A stretch of DNA of 43,793 nucleotides from assembly GCA_029941885.1 (NCBI GenBank), contig JAPYTP010000028.1, positions 1 through 43,793 on the forward strand, written 5' to 3'. Below are positions 7,064-15,773 of the stretch, piece by piece. This DNA is from Myxococcota bacterium. Its GTDB lineage: Bacteria > Myxococcota_A > UBA9160 > UBA4427. How positions within the stretch are numbered: position 1 is the stretch's first letter; each line of letters begins with the position of its first letter. Both the position numbers and the translations under genes were made by a program. A model generated the notes under the pieces. That model searched no databases, had not been told where the DNA came from, and saw only the letters and a list, made by a program, of their open reading frames with translations.

Positions 7064-8580
7064 CCTTCGAAGCGAATCGACCCGTCCTGATCGGCGCCGC
7101 TCAATTTTCCCAGCGCGACGTCACCCTCGAAACCGCCCAGAACCCCCTCGACATGTTCGTGCGGATCGCACGCGAGGCTGCCGAGTCGAGTGGCGCGGGG
7201 ACCGGGTTCCTCGAATCGATCGACACGATCGCGATCACCGGGACCGCCGGATGGAAGGCCCAGAATCCGCCGCGGTTGATCGCTGAGGCTCTTGGCGCCA
7301 AGCCGCGAACCGAGTGGGTCGCCTACACCGGGGGCGAGACATCCCTCGCCCTGGTAAACGGCGTCGCAGAGCAGATCACCCGTGGAGAGACCGCTCTCGG
7401 GTTCGTCGCCGGCTGCAACAACATGAAGAGCTTCGCTCTCGCGCAGAAATCCGAGACCAAACTCGATTGGCCGCAGGGCGGCGAGGGCCGCCCCGATCTG
7501 ATCGGAAAGGACGGCCGGGGGAGCAACGCCTTCGAAGCATCCGTCGGGATGGTCATGCCGATTAACATATATCCGCTCTTCGAGAACGGATTGCGTCACG
7601 CTCGTGGGCAATCTCTTGAGGAACATCGCCAGGCCATGGGTGCGCTGATGCATCCCTTCACGCAGACCGCCGCCGCGAACCCCCATGCCTGGTTCCCGAC
7701 CGAGCGGAGTCCGGAAGAACTCGTCACCCCGACGCCGACCAATCGTATGATCTTCTTCCCCTATCCGAAATATCTGAACGCTGTCCTGGTAACGGAACAG
7801 GCCGCGGGCACCCTGATCGCATCACAGGAGATGGCCGAGCGACTCGGCGTGCCACGTGAGAAATGGGTCTATTGGCGCGGTGGAGCCGTCGAAGTCGAGG
7901 ATCCGTGGCACGTCAGCGAACGACCGTCCTTCGACCAGTCTCCCGCGCTCGGTACCTGCCATAACACGGCGCTCGCCAATGCGGGAATCGCGCTCGACGA
8001 AATCGATCTGATCGACTTCTACTCGTGCTTCCCGGTCGCCGTCGCGATGGCTGGCGAAATGCTCGGGCTCGAACCCGGCGATCCCCGAGGCTTCTCCCTC
8101 ACCGGCGGGCTGCCCTACGCGGGCGGCCCGGGAAGCAGTTACAGCTTCCACTCCCTGGCCACCGCGATCGACCGCCTCCAGAAGCAGGAAGCCGAAAGCG
8201 CTCTCGTGACCGGCAACGGTTGGTACCTGACCAAACATTCAGCCAGCGTGCTCTCACGCGTGCCCCACGCGGAGGGCCGCCTACCGAGCGCCGCTCCCGC
8301 GACAGAAGCGACCCGAACGAGATGGAATGCTCCGCCCGTCGTCCTCGACGCGAAACCGGACGGACCCGCCACCGTCGAGACCTACACGATCGGCCACGAC
8401 CGCGACGGCACCCCCAACCAGGGCATCATCATCGGCCGCCTGACCGACACCAACGCCCGCTTCCTCGCCAACACCCCCGCCGACTCCAAGCTGCTCGAGT
8501 CGCTGGAACAGCAAGAGTTGATCGGCACCGAGGGAACCGTCAAACACAACGACGGCAATTCCATTTTCACCCCGGCCTGA
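7060..8580 (+). CDS. Thiolase-like protein (TLP1/SCP2-thiolase type) without catalytic cysteines
   Basis: This 506-residue protein has the thiolase fold of the SCP2-thiolase / thiolase-like protein type 1 group. It starts RPVLIGAAQFSQRD, has DFYSCFPVAVAMAGEM and a glycine-rich GGLPYAGGPGSSYSF loop, and ends in a ~60-residue C-terminal domain (YTIGHDRDGTPNQGIIIGRL) like the extra OB-fold of mycobacterial TLP1. The nucleophilic cysteine region of true thiolases is occupied by YTGGETS (about 89-95), and the second cysteine loop by GNGWYLT. Ordinary acyl transfer is therefore unlikely. CoA-ester binding or a non-thiolase reaction is possible. It is the third gene of the regBA operon by ATGA overlap. 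Confidence 0.85.
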   Translation: MTFEANRPVLIGAAQFSQRDVTLETAQNPLDMFVRIAREAAESSGAGTGFLESIDTIAITGTAGWKAQNPPRLIAEALGAKPRTEWVAYTGGETSLALVNGVAEQITRGETALGFVAGCNNMKSFALAQKSETKLDWPQGGEGRPDLIGKDGRGSNAFEASVGMVMPINIYPLFENGLRHARGQSLEEHRQAMGALMHPFTQTAAANPHAWFPTERSPEELVTPTPTNRMIFFPYPKYLNAVLVTEQAAGTLIASQEMAERLGVPREKWVYWRGGAVEVEDPWHVSERPSFDQSPALGTCHNTALANAGIALDEIDLIDFYSCFPVAVAMAGEMLGLEPGDPRGFSLTGGLPYAGGPGSSYSFHSLATAIDRLQKQEAESALVTGNGWYLTKHSASVLSRVPHAEGRLPSAAPATEATRTRWNAPPVVLDAKPDGPATVETYTIGHDRDGTPNQGIIIGRLTDTNARFLANTPADSKLLESLEQQELIGTEGTVKHNDGNSIFTPA

Positions 8581-8628
8581 TTTCCACCCCGGTCTGGTGA
8601 AGAGCGCAGATGAGGATCCGATCCGACC

Positions 8629-9321
8629 CTAGAGCTCGAACATCGCCGTAACGGCTTCGAGCGACTCGGGCTGCTTCAAGACGACCCGCCCACGCCCAAG
8701 TTCTACGATCCCCTGCTCCTCCCAGGCCCGCAGCTGCTTGTTCACGCTCTCGCGCGTCGTCCCCACCAGATCCGCCAGATCCTGTTGCGGCATCCTCACC
8801 TCGACCGGACCGCCGACGATCGGCCGCTTTCCGTATTCCGCGGAGAGCGAGAGCAGCCGTTTCGCGATGCGTCCGGGCAGGGGCATCGTCTGCCGATCCT
8901 CCGCGCGATCCGAGAGTTGTCGCACCCGCGCGGCCAGCACGCCTGCCAGTCCGATCGCGGCCTGGGGATTCGTCTCGAGGAAAGGGGTGAGCTCGCGGCG
9001 ATGGAGCGTCAGGAGTTCGGTCGCCTCGACCGCCGTCACCGTCGCCGAGCGTTCTTCGCCGTCGAGAAGGGCGATCTCGCCGATCACTTCGCCCGGACCC
9101 ATCAAGCCGAACATGACGTCCTTTCCGTCGGTACCGGTCGTCGTGACCTTGAGCGAACCGGATAGGATCCCATAAAGCTGATTGCCAGGGTCACCCTTTC
9201 GACACAGCACCTCCTTCGGCTTCAGGTTCTTGATCGTGGTCGATTGGAGCAGGAGGTCGAGTTCCTTCTCGCCCAGGGACGAGAAGATCGAGACGCTGCC
9301 CAGGAGTTCGCGACGGTCCAT
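8629..9321 (-). CDS. Crp/Fnr-family transcriptional regulator
   Basis: An N-terminal cyclic-nucleotide-binding domain (about 10-120) contains GEVIGEIALLDGEERSATV, close to the cAMP phosphate-binding cassette. A C-terminal winged helix-turn-helix follows (QQDLADLVGTTRESVNKQL, wing GIVELGRGRVVL). Start ATG 9321 follows GAGGAC and gives 230 residues, the usual Crp length. There is no N-terminal cysteine cluster, so it is not an Fe-S FNR. It converges on the regBA-thiolase operon and lies about 70 bp downstream of the antiporter-Rieske operon. The ligand may be cAMP or another effector. Confidence 0.93.
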   Translation of the reverse strand: MDRRELLGSVSIFSSLGEKELDLLLQSTTIKNLKPKEVLCRKGDPGNQLYGILSGSLKVTTTGTDGKDVMFGLMGPGEVIGEIALLDGEERSATVTAVEATELLTLHRRELTPFLETNPQAAIGLAGVLAARVRQLSDRAEDRQTMPLPGRIAKRLLSLSAEYGKRPIVGGPVEVRMPQQDLADLVGTTRESVNKQLRAWEEQGIVELGRGRVVLKQPESLEAVTAMFEL

Positions 9322-9393
9322 CGTGGAGTCCTCACTTCGAATTCGTGTGAGTCGAAGCATCGTCGCTACGACAGTGCTCGACCGTGAAGATGT

Positions 9394-10275
9394 TCACACT
9401 CCCGCAGGCTTTTCGCCGGCGGGATCACGGAAGATTCGCACGCGGCCCGTCTGAGTATCGAGCTCCACACGCGGCGCGGGACGAAGGCGCAGCGATCGGC
9501 CTTGCGTGCTCCGCCCGGTCTCGACGTCGAATCCGTATCCGTGCCAGGGGCAGATGACGACGCCGTCATCGATCGGGCATTCCGCGAGGGGCCCTAGCCA
9601 ATGTGGACACTCCACCGAATGAGCGACCGGGCGCCCCCCCAATTCGACGAGCCGAAATCGATGACCTCCGAACTCGATGAGCAGCGGCAGGCGAGGAGCC
9701 AGCTCCGTCCAGGCACCGAGGTCGTTCGACACCGTATCGGAGTCCGCGTGGGAGGATTCCGCCGGCAGACGCTCGCAGTCGCTTGTCGCAGACTTCCCAC
9801 GCCCGGCGAACGCGCGCTCGCGAACCTGCATCATCTCCTCGTCCTGATCCCAGAGTCCGGTGTAGAGCGCCACATAGGCCGTCCCGATCCGATCGAGGTC
9901 ACCCTCGGGAAGTGGCAACACACAGAATTCGACGCGGATCCGAGTGCGACCGGATTCCACGGGTTCGAGCCGGGTCCATATCTCCCCCGGCGACCCGGCC
10001 CCATCGAGCGTGCGCGCGACGTAGTGATTCGCGGGCCGGTCGACGACGAGTTCGAGTTCGGCCCGCCCACCCCCTGGAAACCCGAGATCCGCCTGCCATC
10101 CCCAGTCCCCCGAATCCCGCAGCTCGATCGAGTCGAAGGCCTGGGAATGCAACCAAGGCAGATGTTCCCAGTCGAAAACGTTCTCCCACACCGAGTCCAG
10201 GGATGCCCGGATCTCGCGCTCGTAGACACTCGCGATCACGAGGTCCCGATTCCGATCGAGAGAGCGGGAAGTCAT
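9394..10275 (-). CDS. SRPBCC (START-like) - Rieske [2Fe-2S] fusion protein
   Basis: Residues 10-150 look like an SRPBCC/polyketide-cyclase domain (YEREIRASLDSVWENVFDWEHLPWL). Residues 195-290 are a Rieske domain with C-P-H (C223, H225) and C-P-W-H (C242, H245), the 2Cys/2His ligands of a [2Fe-2S] cluster. The order is inverted relative to Rieske ring-hydroxylating oxygenases, where the Rieske domain is N-terminal, and no mononuclear-iron facial triad is obvious. ATG 10275 begins 4 nt after the antiporter stop, so the pair is probably cotranscribed and coupled. It may act as a ferredoxin-like electron carrier linked to a lipid-binding domain; this is inference. Confidence 0.85.
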   Translation of the reverse strand: MTSRSLDRNRDLVIASVYEREIRASLDSVWENVFDWEHLPWLHSQAFDSIELRDSGDWGWQADLGFPGGGRAELELVVDRPANHYVARTLDGAGSPGEIWTRLEPVESGRTRIRVEFCVLPLPEGDLDRIGTAYVALYTGLWDQDEEMMQVRERAFAGRGKSATSDCERLPAESSHADSDTVSNDLGAWTELAPRLPLLIEFGGHRFRLVELGGRPVAHSVECPHWLGPLAECPIDDGVVICPWHGYGFDVETGRSTQGRSLRLRPAPRVELDTQTGRVRIFRDPAGEKPAGV

Positions 10276-10279
10276 CGTG

Positions 10280-12235
10280 TCAGGCACGCGCCGGATCCGT
10301 CTCACCCGCGGAATCGGAGGCGTCCACGTCGGGAGTTTCGGGATGCGGTTCGTCTGGCTCGGCGTTCATCGGCGACGGCTGCCAGCCCCGGTCTCGAAGT
10401 TGGCGCAGGGCATCGTCGCGCTCGGGCAGATGCAATGCGATCGCCACCCGGTCTCCCTCGCGAAACTGCCAGTCCCCGTCCATCACCAGGGTCGCCCCGT
10501 CGCGCTCGACCGCGAGCATGACGAAGTGCTCGCTCATGCCGACGATCGCGATCGATCCCGCCGCCTCCTCTTCCTCTTTTGCGTCGACGGGGATGTGCAG
10601 AAAATACTCCACGCCGACATCTCCGCGACGTCCGCGCACATCCCAGCGTTCGACATCGTGGGGTCCCTCGAAAACGATCTTGGCCTCTCCACTTCCCACC
10701 TGCTCCGACACTAGACCGACCCCCATCTCCGACGTCGCAACGAGTCCATTGGGAACACTGAATCGATCCCGCGCCCGCGACACGAACACGCTGTTCAAAG
10801 TCTTGTTGGCCGTGAGTGCAACCACCGTTCGCACGAAGGCGAAGCGCGCACGCTGCATGACGGTTTCCTGGAGAGCGTCTCCATAGACGACGCTGAACCC
10901 CGCCTCTTGTGCGCGGCGGATGCCGGCGGGGTTCGAGTCGAGAAACACGATCGGAACTCCGCCTCGCTGAAGTTCCTTGCCGAGTGCGAGTCCCAGGGTC
11001 TGGGCGGACAGGATCGCCACCGTGTCTCGACGACGCAGCCGCACGCCCAGTAGATTCCCGATCGGTCCTGCCGTGAGCCCCGCGAGTGTGACCGTCACGG
11101 CGATCGTGAGAAAAACGAGCGCCCGCAATTCGGCGCCACCGGGTAGGCCCGCGCGCTCGAGGTCGGCGGCGACCAACGAGGCGATCGCCGCAGCAACGAT
11201 GCCCCGCGGCGCGACCCACGCCAGGAAGAGACGTTCGCGGGGTGCGAGATCCGTACCGAGAGTCGAGAGCCAGACCCCCACCGGTCGAACGACCACGATC
11301 AGCGCAACGACGACGCCGAGCCCGGCCCAACCGAGAGAGCGAACCTGTTCGAAGCGGACATCTGCGGCCAACACCACGAAGAGCAGGCCGATCAGCATCA
11401 CCGTCAGCTGATCCTTGAACTCTCGCAGGTCGCGCTCGACGGGCGATCGCGTGTTCCCGACCACGACCCCCGCGATCGTGACCGCGAGAACCCCACTATG
11501 CGAGAGCAGCGACTCGGAACCCGCATAGAGCAAGAGGACCGAAGAGAGCACGAACACGTTCTCGAGTCCCTCGGGCACCAGACGCGAGATCCGCAGGGCT
11601 CGGGCGAGCATGAACCCGGCCGCCACGCCGAGAACGGACCCCGCAGCGATTCGCGCGAGTCCCGCCCCACTCTGGGCGAGCAGCAACGATCCCGGATCGC
11701 CGGACAACGCGAGCTTCAAGATCACGACCGACAGGATCGCACCCACCGGATCGATCAGTACGCCCTCCGCCTCGAGGACCGTCGCAACCTTGGGACGCAG
11801 CCGCAGTTCAGAAATGAGGGGACCGACGACGGTGGGCCCCGTGACGATGACGAGGGCACCGAAGAGCAGCGACTCCATCAGCCCCCATCCGATGACGAGG
11901 TGCACGGCGAGGGCGCCGCCGATCATCGTGACGAGGGCGCCCCAGGTGATCAGCCGCCGGATTGCCGCGCCGGATCGACGCAGTCGGGAGATCTCGAGAT
12001 TGAGCCCGCCCTCGAAGAGGATGATTGCGACGGCAAAATCAACGATCGCGTAGAGGCCCGTGCCGAGCTGCCGGGGATCCACCCAGCCCAGCCCGTCTGG
12101 GCCCAGCGAAACGCCGGCAATCAGCAGGAGAACGATCCCGGGGACCCGCAGATGGCGAGCGAGCGCCTGCGCAAACATGCCCGCCAACAGGGCCAATGCG
12201 AACGTCAGTCTCGGATCGGCTATGGCCGTGCTCAT
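10280..12235 (-). CDS. Cation:proton antiporter (NhaP/CPA1-like) with C-terminal RCK domain
   Basis: About 12 transmembrane helices cover residues 10-395, with FEGGLNLE, VIVTGPTVVGPL and EGVLIDPVGAIL, the core motifs of Na+(K+)/H+ exchangers. The charged Asp in LIDP is the expected ion-binding residue, with Ile for the more usual Asn before it. After the membrane part comes a TrkA-N/RCK-like nucleotide-binding domain (about 400-520), with SAQTLGLALGKEL in place of a perfect GxGxxG, then a TrkA-C-like end (DGDWQFREGDRVAIAL). ATG 12235 is chosen for its GAGGTGAG site; 651 aa. It would exchange cations for protons across the inner membrane, gated by nucleotide or redox state. Confidence 0.9.
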   Translation of the reverse strand: MSTAIADPRLTFALALLAGMFAQALARHLRVPGIVLLLIAGVSLGPDGLGWVDPRQLGTGLYAIVDFAVAIILFEGGLNLEISRLRRSGAAIRRLITWGALVTMIGGALAVHLVIGWGLMESLLFGALVIVTGPTVVGPLISELRLRPKVATVLEAEGVLIDPVGAILSVVILKLALSGDPGSLLLAQSGAGLARIAAGSVLGVAAGFMLARALRISRLVPEGLENVFVLSSVLLLYAGSESLLSHSGVLAVTIAGVVVGNTRSPVERDLREFKDQLTVMLIGLLFVVLAADVRFEQVRSLGWAGLGVVVALIVVVRPVGVWLSTLGTDLAPRERLFLAWVAPRGIVAAAIASLVAADLERAGLPGGAELRALVFLTIAVTVTLAGLTAGPIGNLLGVRLRRRDTVAILSAQTLGLALGKELQRGGVPIVFLDSNPAGIRRAQEAGFSVVYGDALQETVMQRARFAFVRTVVALTANKTLNSVFVSRARDRFSVPNGLVATSEMGVGLVSEQVGSGEAKIVFEGPHDVERWDVRGRRGDVGVEYFLHIPVDAKEEEEAAGSIAIVGMSEHFVMLAVERDGATLVMDGDWQFREGDRVAIALHLPERDDALRQLRDRGWQPSPMNAEPDEPHPETPDVDASDSAGETDPARA

Positions 12236-12409
12236 CTCACCTCGATCGTTCTCTTTACGATTCGCCTCTATCCTGAGCGTTTTCGGATGAACGGCGGACC
12301 GGGTGAACCGTGTTGCGGGGAATCCAGATCGGCGTGTCGCGAGTCGGGGAAGACTCGCTTCCGGTCGGCCTGCGGGATGCACCGCATGATCCCAGGATCC
12401 CACATCGGG

Positions 12410-13687
12410 CTATGAGGGTGAAGCCGCGTCTCGCGCCAATCTGATCCCACTGAACTGCCATCGCGCGTCCGGATAAAAGAAGTTGCGATAGCTCGCTCGA
12501 AGATGCGAGCGGGGCGACACACACGACCCGCCCTTCAAGACGATCTGGCTGGACATGAATTTCCCGTTGTATTCACCCAGGGCGCCTGCGGCCGGGTGGT
12601 AGCCCGGATAGGGAGCGTAGGCGCTCGCCGTCCATTCCCAGACATCTCCGAAGAGTTGCAGCGGACCCTCGTGCCCGGCTCGCGCGAGAGCCCCTTCCGG
12701 ATGGAAACGACCCCCCTCGAGCAGGTTTCCTTCGACCGCGCGGCCAGCCGCCGCGTGCTCCCACTCGGCTTCCGATGGAAGACGACAGTCGGCCCAGCGA
12801 GCAAAGGCATCCGCCTCGAACAAGCTCACGTGACAGACTGGCTCCTCGCTCTGAACCGGTCGCCATCCCGCGAGCGTGAAGGTCCACCAGCGTTCGTCTT
12901 GACGCTGCCAGTAGAGGGGAGCATGCCAGCCGTCGGACCGAACCTTCGAAAATCCCTCTGAGAGCCAGAACTCGGGGCGTCGATAGCCCCCGTCCTCGAT
13001 GAACGCGGCGAATTCGCCATTCCGAATCGGCCGCGAGGCGAGTTCAAAGGGCAGGAGATGGACCCGGTGACGAGGGCACTCGTTGTCGAAGGAGAATCCC
13101 GCGCCTTCGTGGCCGACCTCGACGAGACCGCCCGCGAACTGATGCCACTCGAGAGAGCGGATCGGAACGGCCGCGATCTCTTTCAACTGTCGAAAGGTCG
13201 GCCTGAGCGGATTCTGAGCGAGTAGGTGTTTCACGTCGGTCAGCAGCAACTCCTGGTGTTGCTGTTCGTGATTGATCCCCAGTTCCAGAACGTCGAGCGC
13301 CTCCTGCGAGAGCCCACCCGGATCCTCGAGTAGCGCTGTCATCGCCACTTCGACGTGCGCACGATACTGACCGATCTCCTCGAGACTCGGCCGAGTCAGG
13401 AGACCACGATCGGGACGCGAGTATTGTTCGCCGACGCTGTCGTAGTAGGAGTTGTACAGATATTCGAAGCGGGGATGAAAGGCGCCGTAGCCGGGGCCTT
13501 CCCTCTTGAGGACGAAGGTTTCGAAGAACCAGGTCGTATGCGCGAGATGCCATTTCACGGGGCTCGCGTCGGGCATCGACTGCGCCGCGCAATCCTCGGC
13601 GGTCAGCGTCTCACACAGACGTAGCGTGATCTGTCGAATCGATCGAAAGCGTCGAGCGAGCGATTCGTTTCGCGCGATTCCATTCAT
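12410..13687 (-). CDS. egtB: Ergothioneine biosynthesis sulfoxide synthase EgtB
   Basis: EgtB is a non-haem iron enzyme joining a thiol substrate to hercynine with O2 to form a sulfoxide. Residues 15-160 are the DinB-like domain with the iron-ligand histidines expected at H50 (HLAHTTWFFE), H140 and H144 (NHEQQHQE). Residues 180-420 are the formylglycine-generating-enzyme-like domain (FDNECPRHRVHLLPF, RLPSEAEWEHAA, FGDVWEWTAS, LKGGSCVSPRSHLRAS, GIRLARDA). Start ATG 13687 follows GGAG. A TATGCT -10-like element lies at 13716-13721 (minus strand). EgtD, the histidine methyltransferase commonly next to EgtB, is not here, so hercynine must come from elsewhere. Confidence 0.95.
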   Translation of the reverse strand: MNGIARNESLARRFRSIRQITLRLCETLTAEDCAAQSMPDASPVKWHLAHTTWFFETFVLKREGPGYGAFHPRFEYLYNSYYDSVGEQYSRPDRGLLTRPSLEEIGQYRAHVEVAMTALLEDPGGLSQEALDVLELGINHEQQHQELLLTDVKHLLAQNPLRPTFRQLKEIAAVPIRSLEWHQFAGGLVEVGHEGAGFSFDNECPRHRVHLLPFELASRPIRNGEFAAFIEDGGYRRPEFWLSEGFSKVRSDGWHAPLYWQRQDERWWTFTLAGWRPVQSEEPVCHVSLFEADAFARWADCRLPSEAEWEHAAAGRAVEGNLLEGGRFHPEGALARAGHEGPLQLFGDVWEWTASAYAPYPGYHPAAGALGEYNGKFMSSQIVLKGGSCVSPRSHLRASYRNFFYPDARWQFSGIRLARDAASPS

Positions 13688-13766
13688 GCGTCACTCCGCG
13701 AGGGCGAGGCGACAAAGCATAGTCGACGAGGGCGTCCGGGCGATGCAGGCCGCCAAAAAGATCGGC

Positions 13767-14246
13767 CTATCGCGCGCGCACATCACGCGCACGGGGGGGA
13801 GTCACGTGTCGGAGATAGAAGAGCAAATCCGAGAGTGTACCGGGGGCGCGGATGCCCGGGGAAACCATGCGGTTGCCGGGCACGAAGCCGGCGGGATTGC
13901 GGAGGAACGCCGCCAACGACCGATCATCCCATTCGATCGTCGCGGCGATCATCGATGGAGATCCCGAATAGTCGGGCGCAAGGCCGGATAGGCGGCCATA
14001 GACTCCCTGGAGCGAGGGCCCCACTTTCTTGACGGTGCCCGCGAGGTCATGACAGGTCCAGCAGGGGACGGCCACCTGGCGACCTCGCCGGAAACGCGCC
14101 TGCTCCGTATCGCTCATGCGCTCGAGAATCATCGCATCCGGATCGGAGCACCCAACAGCGGCGGCTCCGATGAGAACCACCGCTCCGAGACGGAGTGCGA
14201 CAGGGATCACGCCGGATCGACGGCTCGACCTTCCGATACCTAACAT
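13767..14246 (-). CDS. Lipoprotein c-type cytochrome
   Basis: A single haem-c site, CWTCH, lies about residue 63. The likely axial methionine is in GNRMVSPG near 127, the layout of a class I monohaem cytochrome c. The N-terminus (hydrophobic run then AAVGC) is a lipobox, so the protein should be lipid-anchored in the periplasm. I start at ATG 14246, giving a normal 33-residue lipoprotein signal; ATG 14276 is also open but overlaps the upstream gene. It lies 16 bp after the cysteine-rich gene at 14263 and is probably cotranscribed. Role: periplasmic electron carrier, partner unknown. Confidence 0.85.
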   Translation of the reverse strand: MLGIGRSSRRSGVIPVALRLGAVVLIGAAAVGCSDPDAMILERMSDTEQARFRRGRQVAVPCWTCHDLAGTVKKVGPSLQGVYGRLSGLAPDYSGSPSMIAATIEWDDRSLAAFLRNPAGFVPGNRMVSPGIRAPGTLSDLLFYLRHVTPPRARDVRAR

Positions 14247-14262
14247 AATACGGATAACACCG

Positions 14263-14823
14263 TCAACGCCGCCCATAGAGTAGGTCGAGCCGAACCTCTT
14301 GCTCGCTGGGCCGCCCTCCCTCCGACCAGGCAACCCGCACCTGCCTCTCGCAAGTCCGACAACGCACGACGACCTCGAAGTCGGCTCGCGAGGCGCACCG
14401 CGAATCCGCTACGATCCCGACTACCAATTCCTGCGACCCTCGCCGACACACCCGGCATCGGTAGGACTCGCGAGGTTCGCCACGCCGCGCCGCATCCATC
14501 TGCCCGGCGCCGAGCGCCGAGTCGAGCAGACGCACCTCACTGAAACAGCCATCACAACGAGCGAAGATCGGCAACCAGAACGGAGATTCCACCGGCTCGC
14601 CGCCCTGCATCGGAAGCCGCGCCTCTCTCCAGACCCGAGACAGCGTTCGCCAGAAAAAGCCCCCATTGCCCGTCACCACCCGGGGCCATCCGGAAAGATG
14701 GAAATGATCGATCCCACACGGACAGGCGAGCCCCACGTAGGACATCTCCGCGTCTCGACGTTCCGGGGCGAAAGTCGAGAGCGTCGTATCTCTAACGAGA
14801 TCTCCGAGCAGGGTCGGGTCCAC
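14263..14823 (-). CDS. Cysteine-rich zinc-ribbon-like hypothetical protein
   Basis: The protein carries four cysteine pairs: ACPC, RCDGC, YRCRVC and VRCRTC. This suggests two zinc-ribbon folds in about 186 residues. There is no signal peptide. The only start with full length is GTG 14823, without a good ribosome site; ATG 14745 is a shorter alternative that would still keep all pairs. It is followed closely by the cytochrome c gene. I do not recognise the family; nucleic-acid or protein binding is a guess from the metal sites. Confidence 0.6.
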   Translation of the reverse strand: MDPTLLGDLVRDTTLSTFAPERRDAEMSYVGLACPCGIDHFHLSGWPRVVTGNGGFFWRTLSRVWREARLPMQGGEPVESPFWLPIFARCDGCFSEVRLLDSALGAGQMDAARRGEPRESYRCRVCRRGSQELVVGIVADSRCASRADFEVVVRCRTCERQVRVAWSEGGRPSEQEVRLDLLYGRR

Positions 14824-14870
14824 GAATGGAAATCTACCGCGTTCGAGCGGAGGGCGTGGACCGCTTTCCG

Positions 14871-15149
14871 TCAGTGCTCTCGTTCAGCGAAGATCTTCCG
14901 GATCGCGCGCCGATAATGCTCCGCCTCGGTCAGGTCCGGGTAACGCTCCTGCTCGACGGCGACGCGGCGAGCCACTTCCTCGAGGTCCCCGCCACAGGCA
15001 GAGCGTAGATAGTCGAGGTCCGCGGAAGAAGCGGCCCCGGGCACCCGGTCGCGAAAGCCGACCCGCTTCATGAGTTCCCGACCGGCGGTCGTCGTGGCGA
15101 AGATCGCGAGTGTCGCCCCGACTACGAGAATGAGTATCACTGCGCTCAT
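14871..15149 (-). CDS. Small single-pass membrane protein
   Basis: The 92-residue product starts MSAVILILVVGATLAIFA, an N-terminal membrane helix, followed by a charged, helical cytoplasmic tail (DLEEVARRVAVEQERYP, AEHYRRAIRKIFAERE). No family is recognised. It lies 22 bp after the two-helix protein at 15172 and 47 bp before the cysteine-rich gene, consistent with one minus-strand transcript from about 15474. Confidence 0.6.
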   Translation of the reverse strand: MSAVILILVVGATLAIFATTTAGRELMKRVGFRDRVPGAASSADLDYLRSACGGDLEEVARRVAVEQERYPDLTEAEHYRRAIRKIFAEREH

Positions 15150-15171
15150 CTGGAAATCCGACGAAGCCCGC

Positions 15172-15474
15172 TCACTCGTCCCTGGCGCCGGTCACCGCAC
15201 CGCCCTCGAGATCGAGATCGAGATCGAGGGTCAAGCGATAGCGGAGTTCCTTGTGCATCCAGACGAAGCCGCCGCAGACGAGGCCGATTGCCCAGGCTTC
15301 TACGAGTAGCGATGGCTGCCAATCCCAGCCGATTGCATAACAACCGACGAGCGGATAGAGCACCAGGAAGAGCAGCCCCTTGTTGACGAGGTACCACATT
15401 GCACCCCGGGCGCGAACGCGTTCCCACCCATTGCGCTCGCCCTCGTTCATCTTCAGCTCATCCGGATTCGGCAT
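15172..15474 (-). CDS. Two-helix membrane protein, 2TM-domain-like
   Basis: The 100-residue product has a charged N-terminus, then two transmembrane segments (GLLFLVLYPLVGCYAIG and LLVEAWAIGLVCGGFVW) joined by a short loop. It ends in an acidic tail with LDLDLDLE that comes from a GAGATC microsatellite. The arrangement resembles small bacterial 2TM-domain proteins. Starts at ATG 15474 and ATG 15450 are both possible. Function unknown; it is first in a row of small minus-strand genes. Confidence 0.6.
   Translation of the reverse strand: MPNPDELKMNEGERNGWERVRARGAMWYLVNKGLLFLVLYPLVGCYAIGWDWQPSLLVEAWAIGLVCGGFVWMHKELRYRLTLDLDLDLEGGAVTGARDE
15208..15228. repeat. GAGATC hexamer microsatellite inside a coding region
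   Basis: Three and a half uninterrupted GAGATC units encode the alternating Leu-Asp tail of the two-helix membrane protein on the minus strand. Because the unit is 6 bp, gain or loss of copies keeps the frame and would only change tail length. Confidence 0.7.
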
Positions 15475-15773
15475 CGATGGGCCCCGACCGTGATCGAACG
15501 CTTGAGCGCGTTCCCTCATCTCGATCGGACGAAATCGAGTGGGAGTTGACTCCCACAACGGCGGAATTGCTCAATTCGTGGCTTAAAATCTACATGTTTG
15601 AGATCCAGGCGGATGAAGCGTCCGCTCTAGACGGCGCGAGTCCCGTCCATCAGGAGGCCATTCCCAAATGAATTGGACCACTCCATTCGCGTCCGATTGG
15701 GGCCAGACAACGCCATGCGCATCGGTGAGGATTCGAGCGCACCCGCACGCTGCCTCTGAACGGAGACCCGACC

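Noticed and set aside
9601-10521. Plus-strand frame of 306 codons over the Rieske gene
   Set aside because: The Rieske ligands and SRPBCC pattern on the minus strand are decisive.
11498-12415. Long plus-strand open frame antisense to the antiporter
   Set aside because: The product is highly charged and biased, with no motifs; the antiporter on the other strand is unambiguous.
14246-14276. Earlier cytochrome c start at ATG 14276
   Set aside because: It overlaps the upstream stop and makes an unusually long lipoprotein signal.
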